From Falciphora oryzae (Eukaryota > Ascomycota > Sordariomycetes > Magnaporthales > Magnaporthaceae), in the NCBI GenBank assembly GCA_000733355.1, contig JNVV01000023.1, positions 273,594-337,593 of the forward strand: a stretch of 64,000 bases of DNA. The letters run 5' to 3'. This document shows, piece by piece, positions 32,760 to 43,618 of this stretch. Under the pieces are notes generated by a model. That model had not been told where the DNA came from and did no database searches. It worked only from the letters and a program-made list of their open reading frames with translations. The position numbers and the translations under genes were made by a program. The first letter of the stretch is position 1. The number at the start of each line of letters is the position of its first letter.

Positions 32760-33920
32760 ACAGGAACACTCGGCATCAAGTCGGGGCAAAAGATGTAGAG
32801 TAGACATTTGGACAGTGCCCCTTGCCATCACCCCTGTAAGGGAAATATGTTTTCCAAACTGTCATTGATAAACCTTTGGTGGCCGACGGTTCATGCTGGG
32901 TCCCCAACGTCCCCTTTGCCGCTGCCAGGATCGGCATGAACGGCAGCTAAAAAAAAACATGCAGGTGCGGGATAATTACCGACTCTAGCAAGGCGAGGGT
33001 GGCATGACGGGCGCAGGACTTCAATCAGCACTTTGACGTGGAGTTCGAGGCAGCGCTTGCGGGCACCATCAAGGAGCCGGCTACCGAGTGACATCGCGCC
33101 GGCGATATGTGTGATCCCAGATACCCCGCTGGCGTCGCTTACAAAGGAGATCGGCAAGGCGAGCCGCACTCCCGGTGCCCGGGCGTGCTCACCAGATCGT
33201 GCAGCACAGGGCCGGATCAGCAGTTCACGATTTGTGTGGGAGTCTCATACCCAACAGATGTAGGGCGCTAGTGGAAATTTCTTGTATGACAAAGCTGGGC
33301 CTTCATACCACGCGCACCTGAATATGGGGGGCTCAAGAGCACAGATCAAAGTCAGAAGCGGGTCAACGGGCCTAGTGTGAGCTAGAAACAATGTCCCATC
33401 TTCCATATGCGCACTTGTGTGCCCTCCACGTTTTGACAACAGCCCTTGAGTACCGCTGGGTTTGGGATCCCGGGCGGTGGTCCGACTTCCCCCAACCGTT
33501 AGTCCGAGGACGCGTAGCGTCACGTCACCCAGGCGTCTAGAGGGCTTCCCGATCCACAGGGGTGCCGTCGAGCCGTTCATTACGTGATCCAGATGGCCCT
33601 CGGGCCCTGTTCACAAAGCAGGAAGGACGGACCCAGCGCTAGTTAGTCAAACGCGCCATCTTCCACCCTACCAGCTCTGACACCTAGCGCTGGTCTTCAT
33701 GACAGCGAGTGTGCACAGCAAGGGCCGAGCCTGCAGACGCAGCCCTGCAACCCATATGCCCGCTGTGGCCCGGTTGGGAAGGCAGGCATGAAGCTGTCCT
33801 TGTACATAAGGCAAACGAGCCTTGGCGGAAAACCTCCCGATTTGTGCCTCCACACTTTCCGCTGCGACCGATGACACCATGGGCTGAGCAGTCGGTTCTT
33901 CCAGGATCACAGCTTTGAAC
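32760..33920. other. intergenic, nothing recognised
   Basis: ORFs of up to 174 codons occur on the minus strand, partly antisense to the HeLo-like gene. None has motifs. Confidence 0.5.
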
Positions 33921-34868
33921 ATGGATCCTATGGATGCGTTCGGCGTGGCCGCCAACGTCGCCCAGCTGCTCAGCATTGTCGGCCCAACAGTCAAAATCCT
34001 TTGGGGTGTTGTCAGTTTATTGAAGAACGGGCCGCCGTCCTTCCACCAGCACCAACGGAACATCGAGCTCCTCCTAATGGTCGTGGACAGCGTTGACTGG
34101 CGGGTCTTTCTACTTTCTGAATCAGACAAGCACATCACAAGTCTCCTCATTGAAATTTCTGCCTTGGCTGTACGGGTTTCCAACGAAGCCAAGAAACGCT
34201 ACAGCTTCCTTGGTGCTTTTTTGTTTGGCTCGGCCCGCCACTCCACCTTGTTGGGGCTGGTACAGGCCCTGGAGGCCAGGACGGCGATCCTCCATCTCCT
34301 TCTCAACCACCACACTTACCGCATCCTGTCCGATATCCAGAGCCACCTCCACAGCCCCAAAGGCGGAGCCCATGCCGCCCTGCCGCCGCTCGAGAAAACC
34401 AAGACCGGGGCCACTTTCGAGGTCAGAACTATAGACAGCGATGGCTCTGGAAGTGGGATGATGGAGCCTGAGGAGCGGGCTGGTGTAGTACGACCAGTAC
34501 GCTGCTGCTACAACTCAATCCTTTTTCTTTACTAATTGCTTCAACAGACACTGAGAGTCAATGCTCATGCGACACCTACCGGGACACCAGCACAGGGCGA
34601 CCGAGTGTACAGCCAGGTCGGGCTCGTCAGTCTCGACAACGACGACGCGCTCAAGACCACCGTGGCATCTCTTGCTGCTGGCGCCGCGTCGATCGCTGCG
34701 GGACAGGTCGCCATTGTGCTCGTCTGTCCGGGGCCCCATGTGGCACATGGTGGAGCCTGGGCTGGATTCGGACCCGGAACTGCCTCTCGAATGACACTGC
34801 CGGCACTTCCGCCGCCTGCGAATGTTGAAGATGTCACTAAAACAGATGATGAGAAAACGTCGCCTTAA
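33921..34868 (+). CDS. HeLo-like/SesA-type N-terminal domain protein
   Basis: Two exons (33921-34487, 34548-34868) give about 295 aa; the donor could also be 3 nt earlier, in phase. The start MDPMDAFGVAANVAQLLSIV and the following helices match the all-helical domain found at the N-terminus of fungal NLR-like proteins and of HeLo/SesA cell-death effectors. Here no NACHT or NB-ARC follows. The C-terminal third (residues 190-295) is Ala/Gly/Val-rich with GDRVYSQVG and GAWAGFGPG. Such domains act in membrane targeting and heterokaryon incompatibility. A standalone effector or a truncated NLR are both possible. Confidence 0.65.
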
Positions 34869-35078
34869 CTGTGACCAATACAATCTCAACCTAGGGGCCT
34901 TGAGGGATGAGGAAGCTAAGGGGGAATTGGAGAGTGTATCAATGTAACAAAATGATAACGGTGGTCTGGGCACCGGGAATTATACCTAGAGACCGTAAAA
35001 TAGAAGAAAACGAGGGGGATACACGCGACCCGAGCACGTCAAAGCTGCCTCAAGTCCTTTTTTGCTTTATCTGTTACA

Positions 35079-36640
35079 TCAATAACGCAGCGCCGCATCG
35101 TAAATTTCCTGTGGTCTCCATAGCTTGGGTCCTTGGTCTGCGGTTCACATGGTTAGCAATCCCGTCGTCGTCTCAAACAGCTTAAACCAATCAACGAGCC
35201 GCACACTTACCGAGACTCTCCCGGTAGTGGGCCAGGGCGCCGGACACCCTGGACAGGCAGGTGATGGCGATGATCATGTCCTGGTCGAAGCCCATGGCGG
35301 TGTAGAGCACGGAGCCGAGCAGGTCCGCGTTGGCGACCAGGCGCCTCTCGGCAAAGTACGGGTGCGCCCGGGCGACCTCGTCGACGGCCAGGGCGGTGCG
35401 CAGGACCGGGTCGTTCGCCAGCACCGAGCCGCCGCCGCCCTCCGCCTGGTGGTCCCGGATGAGCTCCTGCAGGAGCGCGAGGCGCGGGTCCCGGGTCTTG
35501 TGCACGCGGTGGCCGTAGCCGGGGAGGCGGTACCGCCCCGCGACGGCGCCCTCGACGAGCGCGGCCGCGTTCTCGGGCCCGCCGGCGCGCCTGAGCGCGT
35601 GGTAGGCCTTGTCAATAGCGCCGCCGTGCAGGGGCCCGAAGGCGGACACGAGCCCCGCGACCATGGCCGAGACCGGGTCCGTCTGGGTCGAACCGGCGAG
35701 CAGGACGGCCGCGGTCGAGTTGGTCATGCCATGGTCCGCGTACAGGACCCAGAGCTTGTCGAGGCAGCGCTCGATCCCACGGCCTGGGTCCGGGACGCCC
35801 ATCATATGGAGCAGCATCTGGACCAGGGACAGTGGTTGTTGCTGGTTGCTGGCGCTGCTGTCCAGGGGGGCGTGAAGGTCTTGCCCGTCTTGTGGCAGTA
35901 GATCAGGGCGACGGTGCTGGCCATGTAGGCAACGGCCCGCTGGAGGGCCGCGTCGGTGACGTCCATGTTGCGCTGGAACACGGCGGCCTGCTCCCGCCGC
36001 GTGCTGCACATGACGGGGTCGGCCGCGCCAAAGGCGCCCAGGCCCGCCACCATCATGTGTGCCGTCTCCGCATCGCGTCTGAAGGCAGCTCGTGTCAGGT
36101 TATTCTTTCTGTGGCTCGGGAACAGGGGCACATTGGAAGGAGGATGTGGGTGGTCTAAGCACATACGGGAATGCGGCAATAACGTCTTTCACCGCCTGAG
36201 GAGGCATTGCGGCCTTGCACATGACCTCACGCACCCTATCCTTGTCCTGCTGCGAGGGCAATTTCCCCCAGAGGAGGAGGTGCATAACGTCTTCGTACAC
36301 ATTGTGGTGGAAAAGGTTCTCGATAGACAAGCCTCGGTAGAGGATTATGCCACGTTGGCCATCACTGCGCGGTTATCCGAGTATCACATCAGTGAGCCGC
36401 TCCAAGTCATGAAACGAAGATGGGTGTCTGGAGTGGGATGCATGATCACATAAAGGTGATGCCGGACTTCATCACGGCTGTGTGTTGGAAGCCATGGTCC
36501 AGTATCTGCATGGGCAGCCGCAGGTTACCGTTGTCCGCGGTTATCTTGGCGATGTCCTGGGCTAGGATGTAGCCGCCCTGGTGTATCGGGACCTGGCAGG
36601 TCTTCCCGGAGCGGGAGTCGGTCACAGTGAGGACTTCCAT
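35079..36640 (-). pseudogene. citrate synthase-like enzyme with one frameshift
   Basis: Four exons (36640-36450, 36364-36167, 36078-35211, 35137-35079) encode about 438 aa if one base is allowed for in a run of six C (plus-strand G 35865-35870) after KTGKTFTP. Catalytic motifs survive: His in YADHGMTNST, His in GYGHRVHKTRDPR and Asp in NADLLGS. Early residues (VTDSRSGKTCQVPI, HGFQHTAV) fit fungal citrate/methylcitrate synthases and secondary-metabolite citrate synthases. It would condense an acyl-CoA with oxaloacetate. No mitochondrial presequence is visible from this ATG. Everything else, splice sites included, is intact, so the lesion may be recent or an assembly error. Confidence 0.85.
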
Positions 36641-37224
36641 CCTGCAGGACTTGTCGTAGTTCGCGCAGGCAAGCGTGCTGGTACGGCTGCTGCAGCACAC
36701 AGAGAGTACCGAGGATACCGAGGCGTGGGATGGTTAATAAGTAACTTCGGGCGCCGGTGAATACGAGCCCATGCTCGTAAGCTTGGACTTTTGCCAGACT
36801 CGGCTCCACTGATGCAACATGTGTTTGTTGTATCAGATTGTCCAGGGTTATTTCCAACATGGAATCTGGTGTGGGTGCGCCCCCCACGCCTCAGTACTCT
36901 GTGTAACTAATCGACTCAGCTGGTTGGTGGTCTTAACCGGCATAGGCTATACGCTGCCGGCGTAACTGGCTTGGCCCTGTAAGACGGGAGCATCAGGATC
37001 TCGTTCAAAGGCGTGCCGAGCAATCCTCTTTGCTGATAAGACCGGTCCTGCTTATGCCAAGAAAACCTGGGTCCACTGGGCTGCGGGCCGTATGCATGGT
37101 TCTTCTGATCCTGGGCAAGACATGCCCAAGATCCGGCACCCACCGTGAGCTCACACCCCATGTATATGAATGCACCTCTGGGAACTGCCCGCGCCAACGG
37201 GCCGCGCCCAGGGAAAACAGGACA
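36641..37224. promoter_or_regulatory. shared upstream region of citrate synthase and DHA1 genes
   Basis: The 584 bp between the two divergent starts probably serve as a bidirectional promoter. An open frame on the minus strand (about 36858-36700) may be a leader or an unproven extra exon. I see no palindromic operator. Confidence 0.45.
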
Positions 37225-38786
37225 ATGGCCGACCAAGACCCAGTCGACGAGGCGGCTGCGCCCAAGGAAATCAAACCCACGTTTCCGTACCAAGCGACAT
37301 GGGCCACTACAGCAGAGCGATACAGCGTCTTGTCGACATGGCAGAAGCGGCTCCTCGTCCTGAGTGCGTCTGCCATGGGGCTTCTCGCGCCCCTGACTTC
37401 ACAGATCTACCTGCCCGCCCTGAGCGTCCTTGCCCGTGACTTCGATGTCTCGGACAGCCGCATCAACCTGACCATCACCAGCTACATGATCTTCCAGGGC
37501 GTCGCGCCCATGATCCTCGGCGGCCTGGCGGACAAGTGGGGGCGCCGGCCAATCTACCTGTGCTGCCTCACCGTCTTCGTGGTGGCCAACACCGCGCTAG
37601 CCCTGGCGCAGAATTACGGGACCCTGCTGGCCGTCCGCTGCCTCCAGGCTGCGGGTGCCACCACCATGCAGACCCTGGCGCAGGCGGTGGTTGCTGACAC
37701 GGTCGTCAGCGCTGAACGGGGTTCGTATGTGGCCCTGGCGTCCCTACCGACGCTGCTGGGGCCCAGTATCGGGCCTCTCCTCGGCGGAACCCTGGCCCAA
37801 TTTCTTGGCTGGAGGAGCATATTCTGGTTCCTGGTGATATACGGTGGCTTGGCGCTGGCGCTTACCATCCTCTTCTTCCCCGAGACGTGCCGGAGCGTCG
37901 TAGGTGGCGGGTCTGTCCCCCGCCGAAACACAACCAGACGCTCTGGACACTCATAACCCGGAGAGGTGGCGCAACGCCATCATCTGGAGATCGCGAAGCA
38001 GCGGTGCCGACAATATCTCAGGTGACGGCCGGCGAGAGCAAGCCGGCAAAGACGGTCTGGCGAGCCGTGACACAGTCCCTCGTCCTGCTGGCCCAGAAAG
38101 AGCTGGCCCTGCTCCTCTTCTACTCGTCCCTGATCTTCGCCGGCATCATGGCCATCGGCGCCACCGTGCCGAGCCAGTTCACGCAGGTGTACGGCCTCAA
38201 CACCTTCCGGGTCGGCCTCATGTACCTGCCCATGTTCGCCGGCTCGCTCGCGTCCGTCTTCGTCACGGGCCGCCTCACCAACGCCAACTTCGCCCGGCAC
38301 GCTCGCATCCAGGGCCTCCTGGCGCTCGACCGCAAGGCGCGGCGGCAAGCACGCGTGGACCTCCGGAGCTTCCCCGTCGAGCGCGCGCGGCTCGAGGTCG
38401 CCGCCGCGCCTCTTTACCTGCTTATCGCCATGACCGCGGCCTGGGGCTGGATATTGCAGCGGCGCGCGCACATCGCCGTGCCGTGCGTGCTCAGCTTCCT
38501 CCTCGGCGCCGCCTTCTCCGCCTTCAACAGCATCCTCAGCGCCCTCGTAACCGACATCCACCCCCACAATGCCGGTGCCGCCATCGCGGCCATTAGCCTG
38601 ACGAAATGTGCCCTTGGCGCCCTCCTGACGGGCACCATCCAGCCACTGATCGACGCCGTCGGCGCCGGTTGGGCGTACACCTCGATAAGTTGCTTGCAGG
38701 TTCTCTTCTCGCCGCTGATGTTTCTTGTCGTAATACAAGGGCAGGGATGGCGGAATGAAACGGCGAGGCGATCAACTGGTGGATAA
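37225..38786 (+). pseudogene. MFS transporter, DHA1 type, with one frameshift
   Basis: The gene would encode about 520 aa. The first frame (to about 37915) has SQIYLPALSVLARDF, motif A GGLADKWGRRPIY and LLGPSIGPLLGGTL, then FFPETCRSVVG. The frame changes at a run of five C (37917-37921); one more C would continue as VPPPKHNQTLW, the expected loop after helix 6, and the second half continues to a stop at 38786 with six more hydrophobic segments. It belongs to 12-helix drug:H+ antiporters that export toxic or metabolic compounds at the plasma membrane. The lesion type is the same as in the divergent citrate synthase gene. Confidence 0.85.
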
Positions 38787-39420
38787 ATGAAGCGTGTCGG
38801 AGAAGGCGCCGGGGTCAAGGGAAGCGCTCTGTTTCGGTTTATACCGGTGCGCCACCGGCTCTTGGGTAAGGGCCGCGTGGGGCATAATGTCTTTTGACCG
38901 TGCCGAGATATAGGACGTCGTCATACACACCCTTCTCTGGTAGAACAGGCACACGCGAGACTCGGCCTGCGTGGTCACGCAGTACACGCATTTTTGCCAG
39001 AACAAAATGACTGCGTTGAAGATTTCGTCTCTCAGGCTTGTGAAGATCCCACTGCGCCACACAGGCTAAAAGTGAAGCCCCACTTACCAATCAGGTGGCT
39101 GACAAGTAGGTCAAATATCCTTTGCGATAAGGCTGCCAAAAAAAAAAAAAAAAAAAAAAAAAGAGGGGGGGTTCGGTGGTGAAAGATCCACAAGATTTGA
39201 CTGCAGACGTGGTGTAGAACGCCAGGCTTGATAGAGTGGAGTTTCTTATCGGCGGGGTGCATCGCTATCATCCCGTGACAGCGCGTCGCGTGAAAACATC
39301 TCTGAGGACGCACCAATGGTCTTGAAAAAACCACGCTGTGGTTCTCGTATTCCCAACCCTAGACCGCAAGGCATCATCATCATCATCGCTAAGCGAGGGA
39401 GAAGAAGGAGAACATGAAGA
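38787..39420. other. intergenic with A-run
   Basis: Nothing recognised except the A25/G7 tract at 39138-39171. Confidence 0.6.
39138..39171. repeat. A25-GA-G7 homopolymer junction
   Basis: A run of 25 A is followed by GA and seven G. It mirrors the A18-G8 tract at 8748-8773. Confidence 0.9.
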
Positions 39421-39429
39421 CGGTCCGAC

Positions 39430-39720
39430 GAGGAGAGCTACGAGCACATGTATGGCCGCTTCCAACCATCCTGCGGGGGGTTCAGGCACACACCGCAGCG
39501 CCTCGATTTCACCCGCTTCCTAGTGGACGCGTTTAGCGCCGGCGCGGCGCACGGTGCCGGGGCGAGAGCCCGGCCGAGATCCCAGAGCAGCTCAGGCGGG
39601 AATTCAGGGGGGAGAGGGAGATTGGCATAGTTAGGGAGGCGCGGAAGCGGCTGGTGGAGTTTCTCGAGGGGCCGCTAAGCCGACGACGGGGTCTGCTTCT
39701 TTGCCTTGTCCGACTCTGTA
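39430..39720 (+). pseudogene. possible decayed coding fragment
   Basis: Two overlapping frames have protein-like composition: first YGRFQPSCGGFRHTPQRLDF and then, shifted, EIPEQLRREF followed by VREARKRLVEFLEG. Together they look like one frameshifted gene piece with amphipathic helices. No family is recognised and no start or splice structure is visible. Chance coding potential of GC-rich DNA is the alternative. Confidence 0.25.
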
Positions 39721-40703
39721 CTACGTTGCAAGCCCCGTATTTGCTGGTGAATATGAGGTTGCATGAATTCACCCATTTGATTCGTCGTTTGCGGTAATTA
39801 GTTCTTCCCGTGCTGTTATTAGTATCTGTAATCAAGCTTAGGCGTGGCATGCTTGTCGTGTGTTACAGTAGAAATAACTGCTAATACGAGTCCAGATCCG
39901 GTTAGAAATTCTTGGACACGTTGCAACCTACAGGTCACTCCAAGCACATGCAATAGATCGATCTAGAGTCCGAACGCTGGGTCCTACAGCGGGGTCGGTT
40001 TTCTGAAGGCCTGATATTGCCGGCCTTGCTGGCCTCATAGATCCTTTGCGGTTCTTAGATTCACCCCGTATCCCCGCCACAACCTGCTGTCCATGTCACT
40101 CCCCCACATCCCTACCCCAGGCTGATAATCTGTGGCAAACGGCAATATTTGGGATCAAACTTACAGCCCGTCTTTTGTCACGTGTCGCTGCTGGACGAGG
40201 AAGGCGCATTCTAGTGTCGAGGACCCCTTCACACGCAGGCTATCGAGCGGGGTAGTCTTCGCCCGGCTTGTGCAACTTGTAGTGTGGCGCGCGAGGTCCC
40301 GAAGTTAACCCGGCGGCGAGTCTGGGGGCTGGTGTGATTAGTTGGATTGGGTGGGGGCTGACTTGGGGACTTCGCGCTGAGACTACGCCGTCTGTCGCTT
40401 GGGCGGCACGAACGATCCCGACTTGACCTCTTTGCCCAGCTCATCATGGCGGAGGCGCGGCGGGTTGGGGAAGCCGAAAGAAAAGTCCGCGCCATGCAGG
40501 ACGCCTATTGGAATGGGCCACCCCACCTCCGCGCCAAAGCAGCCCCATCCCAGGAAACAGGGAGTCAGCCCAATCACTTGCAGGCCATCCACTAGAAGAC
40601 GCGGGAGACTGATCTTTTGTATTTTCGTTGTCCCTTTCTCTTTTCTGTTGGTTGTCGTCCCTGCCAGGTCCACCCAACACCCCATTGCCCTTTTCCATGC
40701 CCA
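39721..40703. other. intergenic, nothing recognised
   Basis: No gene or repeat is supported here. It may contain the lost 5' part of the phosphotransferase relic. Confidence 0.5.
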
Positions 40704-41090
40704 GGCGTCATCACTTACGAGCATTTTTCCAAGAAGATCATCCGCCATGGCGACAAAGCGACCAAAGTCAACCAGGCGCCCGGGATCCGTGCCCCGCGTC
40801 CACCAGGTGACGCCGACGTCCATCACCATGGACTGCGTCGAGGGCGACCAACTGGACTGGCCAAGGTGTGGGACGAGCTGCTGGAAGCCGACCGCGCCGC
40901 CATAATGGCCCAGCTAGGCGGGTACATCCGCGAGCTGCGCGCCATCGAGGGCTCCTACGTCGGCGGGCTGGAGGGGGGCCCTGCCACCATCGCCCGGCGC
41001 TTCCGCATCGAGGGTGGTCCCTTTGCGACCGAGGTCGAGTACAACGACTTCATTATAAACAACTTTATGAGCCGCCTTACGAAGCACTGA
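40704..41090 (+). pseudogene. aminoglycoside phosphotransferase-type (APH) relic
   Basis: The N-lobe half of a fungal APH-family kinase is recognisable in two alternating frames: ITYEHFSKKIIRHGDKATKV, then (shifted) SVPRVHQVTPTSITMDCVEG, then (shifted back) VWDELLEADRAAIMAQLGGY and GGPFATEVEYNDFI. About 17 residues expected between the first two blocks are missing, and the frame ends at a TGA before the catalytic HGD loop. The gene is therefore truncated and frameshifted. It adjoins the quinol-oxidase relic on the opposite strand. Confidence 0.7.
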
Positions 41091-41153
41091 TCAGGGGAAA
41101 TGGCGTGTAAATATCTGCTGCTTGGTCTGTTATGTTCTGGGGCTTGGGTTTGG

Positions 41154-41605
41154 CTACGAGTGCCACATGATCCCGGCCAGCGTGACGAAGACGCCGACCG
41201 CCGCCACCGCGAGGCAGGGCTGCACGGGTGGATCCTCGAAGTACTGCGTGCAGGGGTTTACGCCCATCAGCCAGCACGAGATCGGCGCAAAGACCAACCA
41301 GAATCCGAGAGCCAGCACCAGAACGAAATCTTCCCCTAGAACGGGTCGGGTTTGTAGCTAAAGGCCTTGGAGAACCAGTACTGCACGCCCGCCAGAAGCC
41401 CGAACACCACACTGCCGATGATCACGTTGTAAAAGCAAGCGACCAGGCGCTTGCCACAAAAGGTGGAAGCCACCTCCGAGAAGATGCCGAAGGCAGGCAG
41501 CGCCGGCACGTGGGTCTCAGGATGCCCTCAAATCCAGATGAGGCTCACGTACATCATGGAACTGCCGTCGATATCGTTCGTGACGAAGTGCGTTCTGATT
41601 GGCCG
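41154..41605 (-). pseudogene. cytochrome bo-type quinol oxidase subunit I relic
   Basis: Minus-strand codons read FVTNDIDGSSMMYVSLIWI, a TGA (41528-41530) where the family has Trp, [18 protein letters not shown], then after a deletion of roughly 95 residues [30 protein letters not shown], a TAG (41336-41338) again where Trp is expected, GKISF, and after a 1-nt shift LALGFWLVFAPIS and VAAVGVFVTLAGI to a stop at 41154. This order and wording match the heme-copper oxidase CyoB type of bacteria (WIWGHPE, WGK, MGMTRR-like region) better than mitochondrial Cox1. The heme/copper core helices are lost, so it cannot function. Confidence 0.75.
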
Positions 41606-41836
41606 AACGCGTACTAGATATAAGGGCAGAGATGAAGTCGGGTAAAGTCGGGCCAATAGGGTTTTATTCCATACACAAACCTTTTCACCAATATCCGGCA
41701 GATGGCTAAGAGCGAACAAGTATTCTAGCCGCCCTGGCGCCCTTGTCGGCATGCCTCGCCTGACTTCAGGCTTTTAAACCGAATGGGGACGCTCTCCCCC
41801 GGCTTGCCCTCTTGTCCTTCTCTCGCTACACTAGGC

Positions 41837-41858
41837 TTTTTTTTTTTTTTTTTTTTTT
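41837..41858. repeat. T22 homopolymer
   Basis: A run of 22 T sits about 85 bp upstream of the DUF1996 gene start, in its presumed promoter. Confidence 0.9.
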
Positions 41859-41944
41859 ATCTCTGTCTTGACTGCGGGACTCGATACCTGACCTCGTCTC
41901 TGCCGTTCCACTCTGCCGTTCCACTCTGCGAAAACTCCGCCAAG

Positions 41945-43221
41945 ATGAAGTCCTTTGGTGTTGTGGCGGCCTTCGTCGCCTATGCTGAGGCAGGCCTTCG
42001 TTTCCCATGCTCGACCCTGACTACGCAGCGGCTCGACCCCGTGGTCCAGCCCGGCATCCGCCCATCTTCGCATCTGCACATGATTGTGGGCGGTAACGCG
42101 TTCAACACCACGATGTAGGCTTTTCTAACACTGATAACGTGAAGACACGATAGCTAACACAGAAACACAGGTCAGGCGACGTCGGCGAGCAGGCCACCTG
42201 CACGACGTGCCAGATGGCCGAGGACTTCTCCAACTACTGGGTCGCCAACATGTACTTCAAGGACCCCAAGAACGGCACCTACCACCGCGTCATGCCCAAG
42301 CCGGTGCAGCCTCTCCTCGGCGGCTCCAACGGCGCCCAGGGCGGTCTGACCGTCTACTACACCCAGTTTGACCTGTCGAGGGACAACCTGGCCCGCCAGC
42401 GCATCAAGGCCTTCCCGCCTGTAAGCTTTCGATATTTCTTTTTGTTAGCGACAACTCTAATTTTTATCACAGGGCTTCCGCATGACGGTCGGCAGCCCGG
42501 CCATTACCAACGGGCCGCACGCCGGTCTCAGCTACCAGTGCATGTCTGGTATGAGCCGCGGCGTCATCGTGAAGGACTGGCCCAAGGGCAAGTGCAGCAA
42601 CGGCATCTTCACCACTCACCACTTCCCGCCCTGCTGGGACGGCAAGAACCTCGACAGCCCCAACCACCAGGACCACATGTACAACACCGTCATCAGCGAG
42701 GGCTTCACCAACGCTCCCGCCTGCCCGTCGAGCCACCCCATCCGCGTGCCCCAGGTGACGTTCGAGATTGAGTGGGACACTGCCAAGTTCAACAACCTCT
42801 GGGATCCCGCCAGGGACAAGAACCCCTTCACCTGGTCGTTTGAGGGCACAGGTGCCGGCACCCACGCCGATTACATGTTCGGGTATGTATCGCGAATTCT
42901 GGCTTAAAGACACGCCTGGTTGCTGACAGAACGACAGATGGAAGGGCGATTCCCTCCAGCGCGCCATGGACAAGTCCGAGTGCTTCTACGACGGCTGCGG
43001 CTCCATCAAGAAGCAGGCCATGTCCGAGGCCAACAAGTGCGCCATCAGGGACTTTGTCAGGGAGAACATCGACGGCTGTGTGTTTCTCACCTCTCTTCTC
43101 CTCATCTCATGGCAGAAGCTAACTCGCATGTTTAATAGGGACCCAGTTCATGCCTGGCCAGGAGGCGGCTCTCGCCGCCCGGGCCGCCAAGGCCAAGGTT
43201 GAAAAGATCTTCTCTGCCTAA
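41945..43221 (+). CDS. secreted DUF1996 protein (first copy)
   Basis: Five exons (41945-42114, 42171-42420, 42473-42882, 42938-43077, 43139-43221) give 350 aa. A signal peptide (residues 1-16) precedes LRFPCSTLTTQRLDPVV. DUF1996 landmarks are SSHLHMIVGG, CTTCQMAEDFSNYW, HHFPPCWDGKNLDSPNH, HPIRVPQVTFEI and HADYMFGWKGDSLQ. Conserved His and Cys spaced in this way suggest metal binding or disulfides, but the biochemical role of the family is not established. The paralog at 49930-51168 shares the same intron positions. Some family members carry a C-terminal WSC domain; this one does not. Confidence 0.93.
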
Positions 43222-43618
43222 GTTGGTTGTCGAGAATGGGTTAACCCAGATGTTTGACTTGATTTCTGATGTGAGAGAGAAATGTTGTGGACATAGTAGG
43301 AGGTAGTTTCACATTTTCAAGACCGTATTTTAGGGAGTGTTGTCCGTTCCCGTCTCCGAGAATACATTATTATTCCCTCATCCCTGCTTTTTAGGTAATA
43401 AGAGCTTTGTAATCGATTGCTGCCCGATTTGTATGTGTGCAAGCATTTAAGCCCAGCCGCACACCATCCCCACAGTGTTGGCTGGGTGAGGAGGGGTCGT
43501 GGCTGAAAAGCGAGTATGGGATAATTAGACTAGAGCTAAAGATACCGGGGATATTAAGTCCACCGGCCAGGAGAACCAAAGCCACAAGACAGGAAATTCC
43601 GAACCCTTCCGCCTAACA

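Noticed and set aside
35125..35901. 258-codon plus-strand ORF
   Set aside because: It is antisense to the citrate synthase catalytic motifs, with composition typical of a shadow frame.
41154..41605. Mitochondrial cox1 insertion (NUMT)
   Set aside because: The block wording fits bacterial CyoB better, and GC-rich codons are unlike fungal mitochondrial DNA; not fully excluded, as one stop is TGA, which is Trp in mitochondria.
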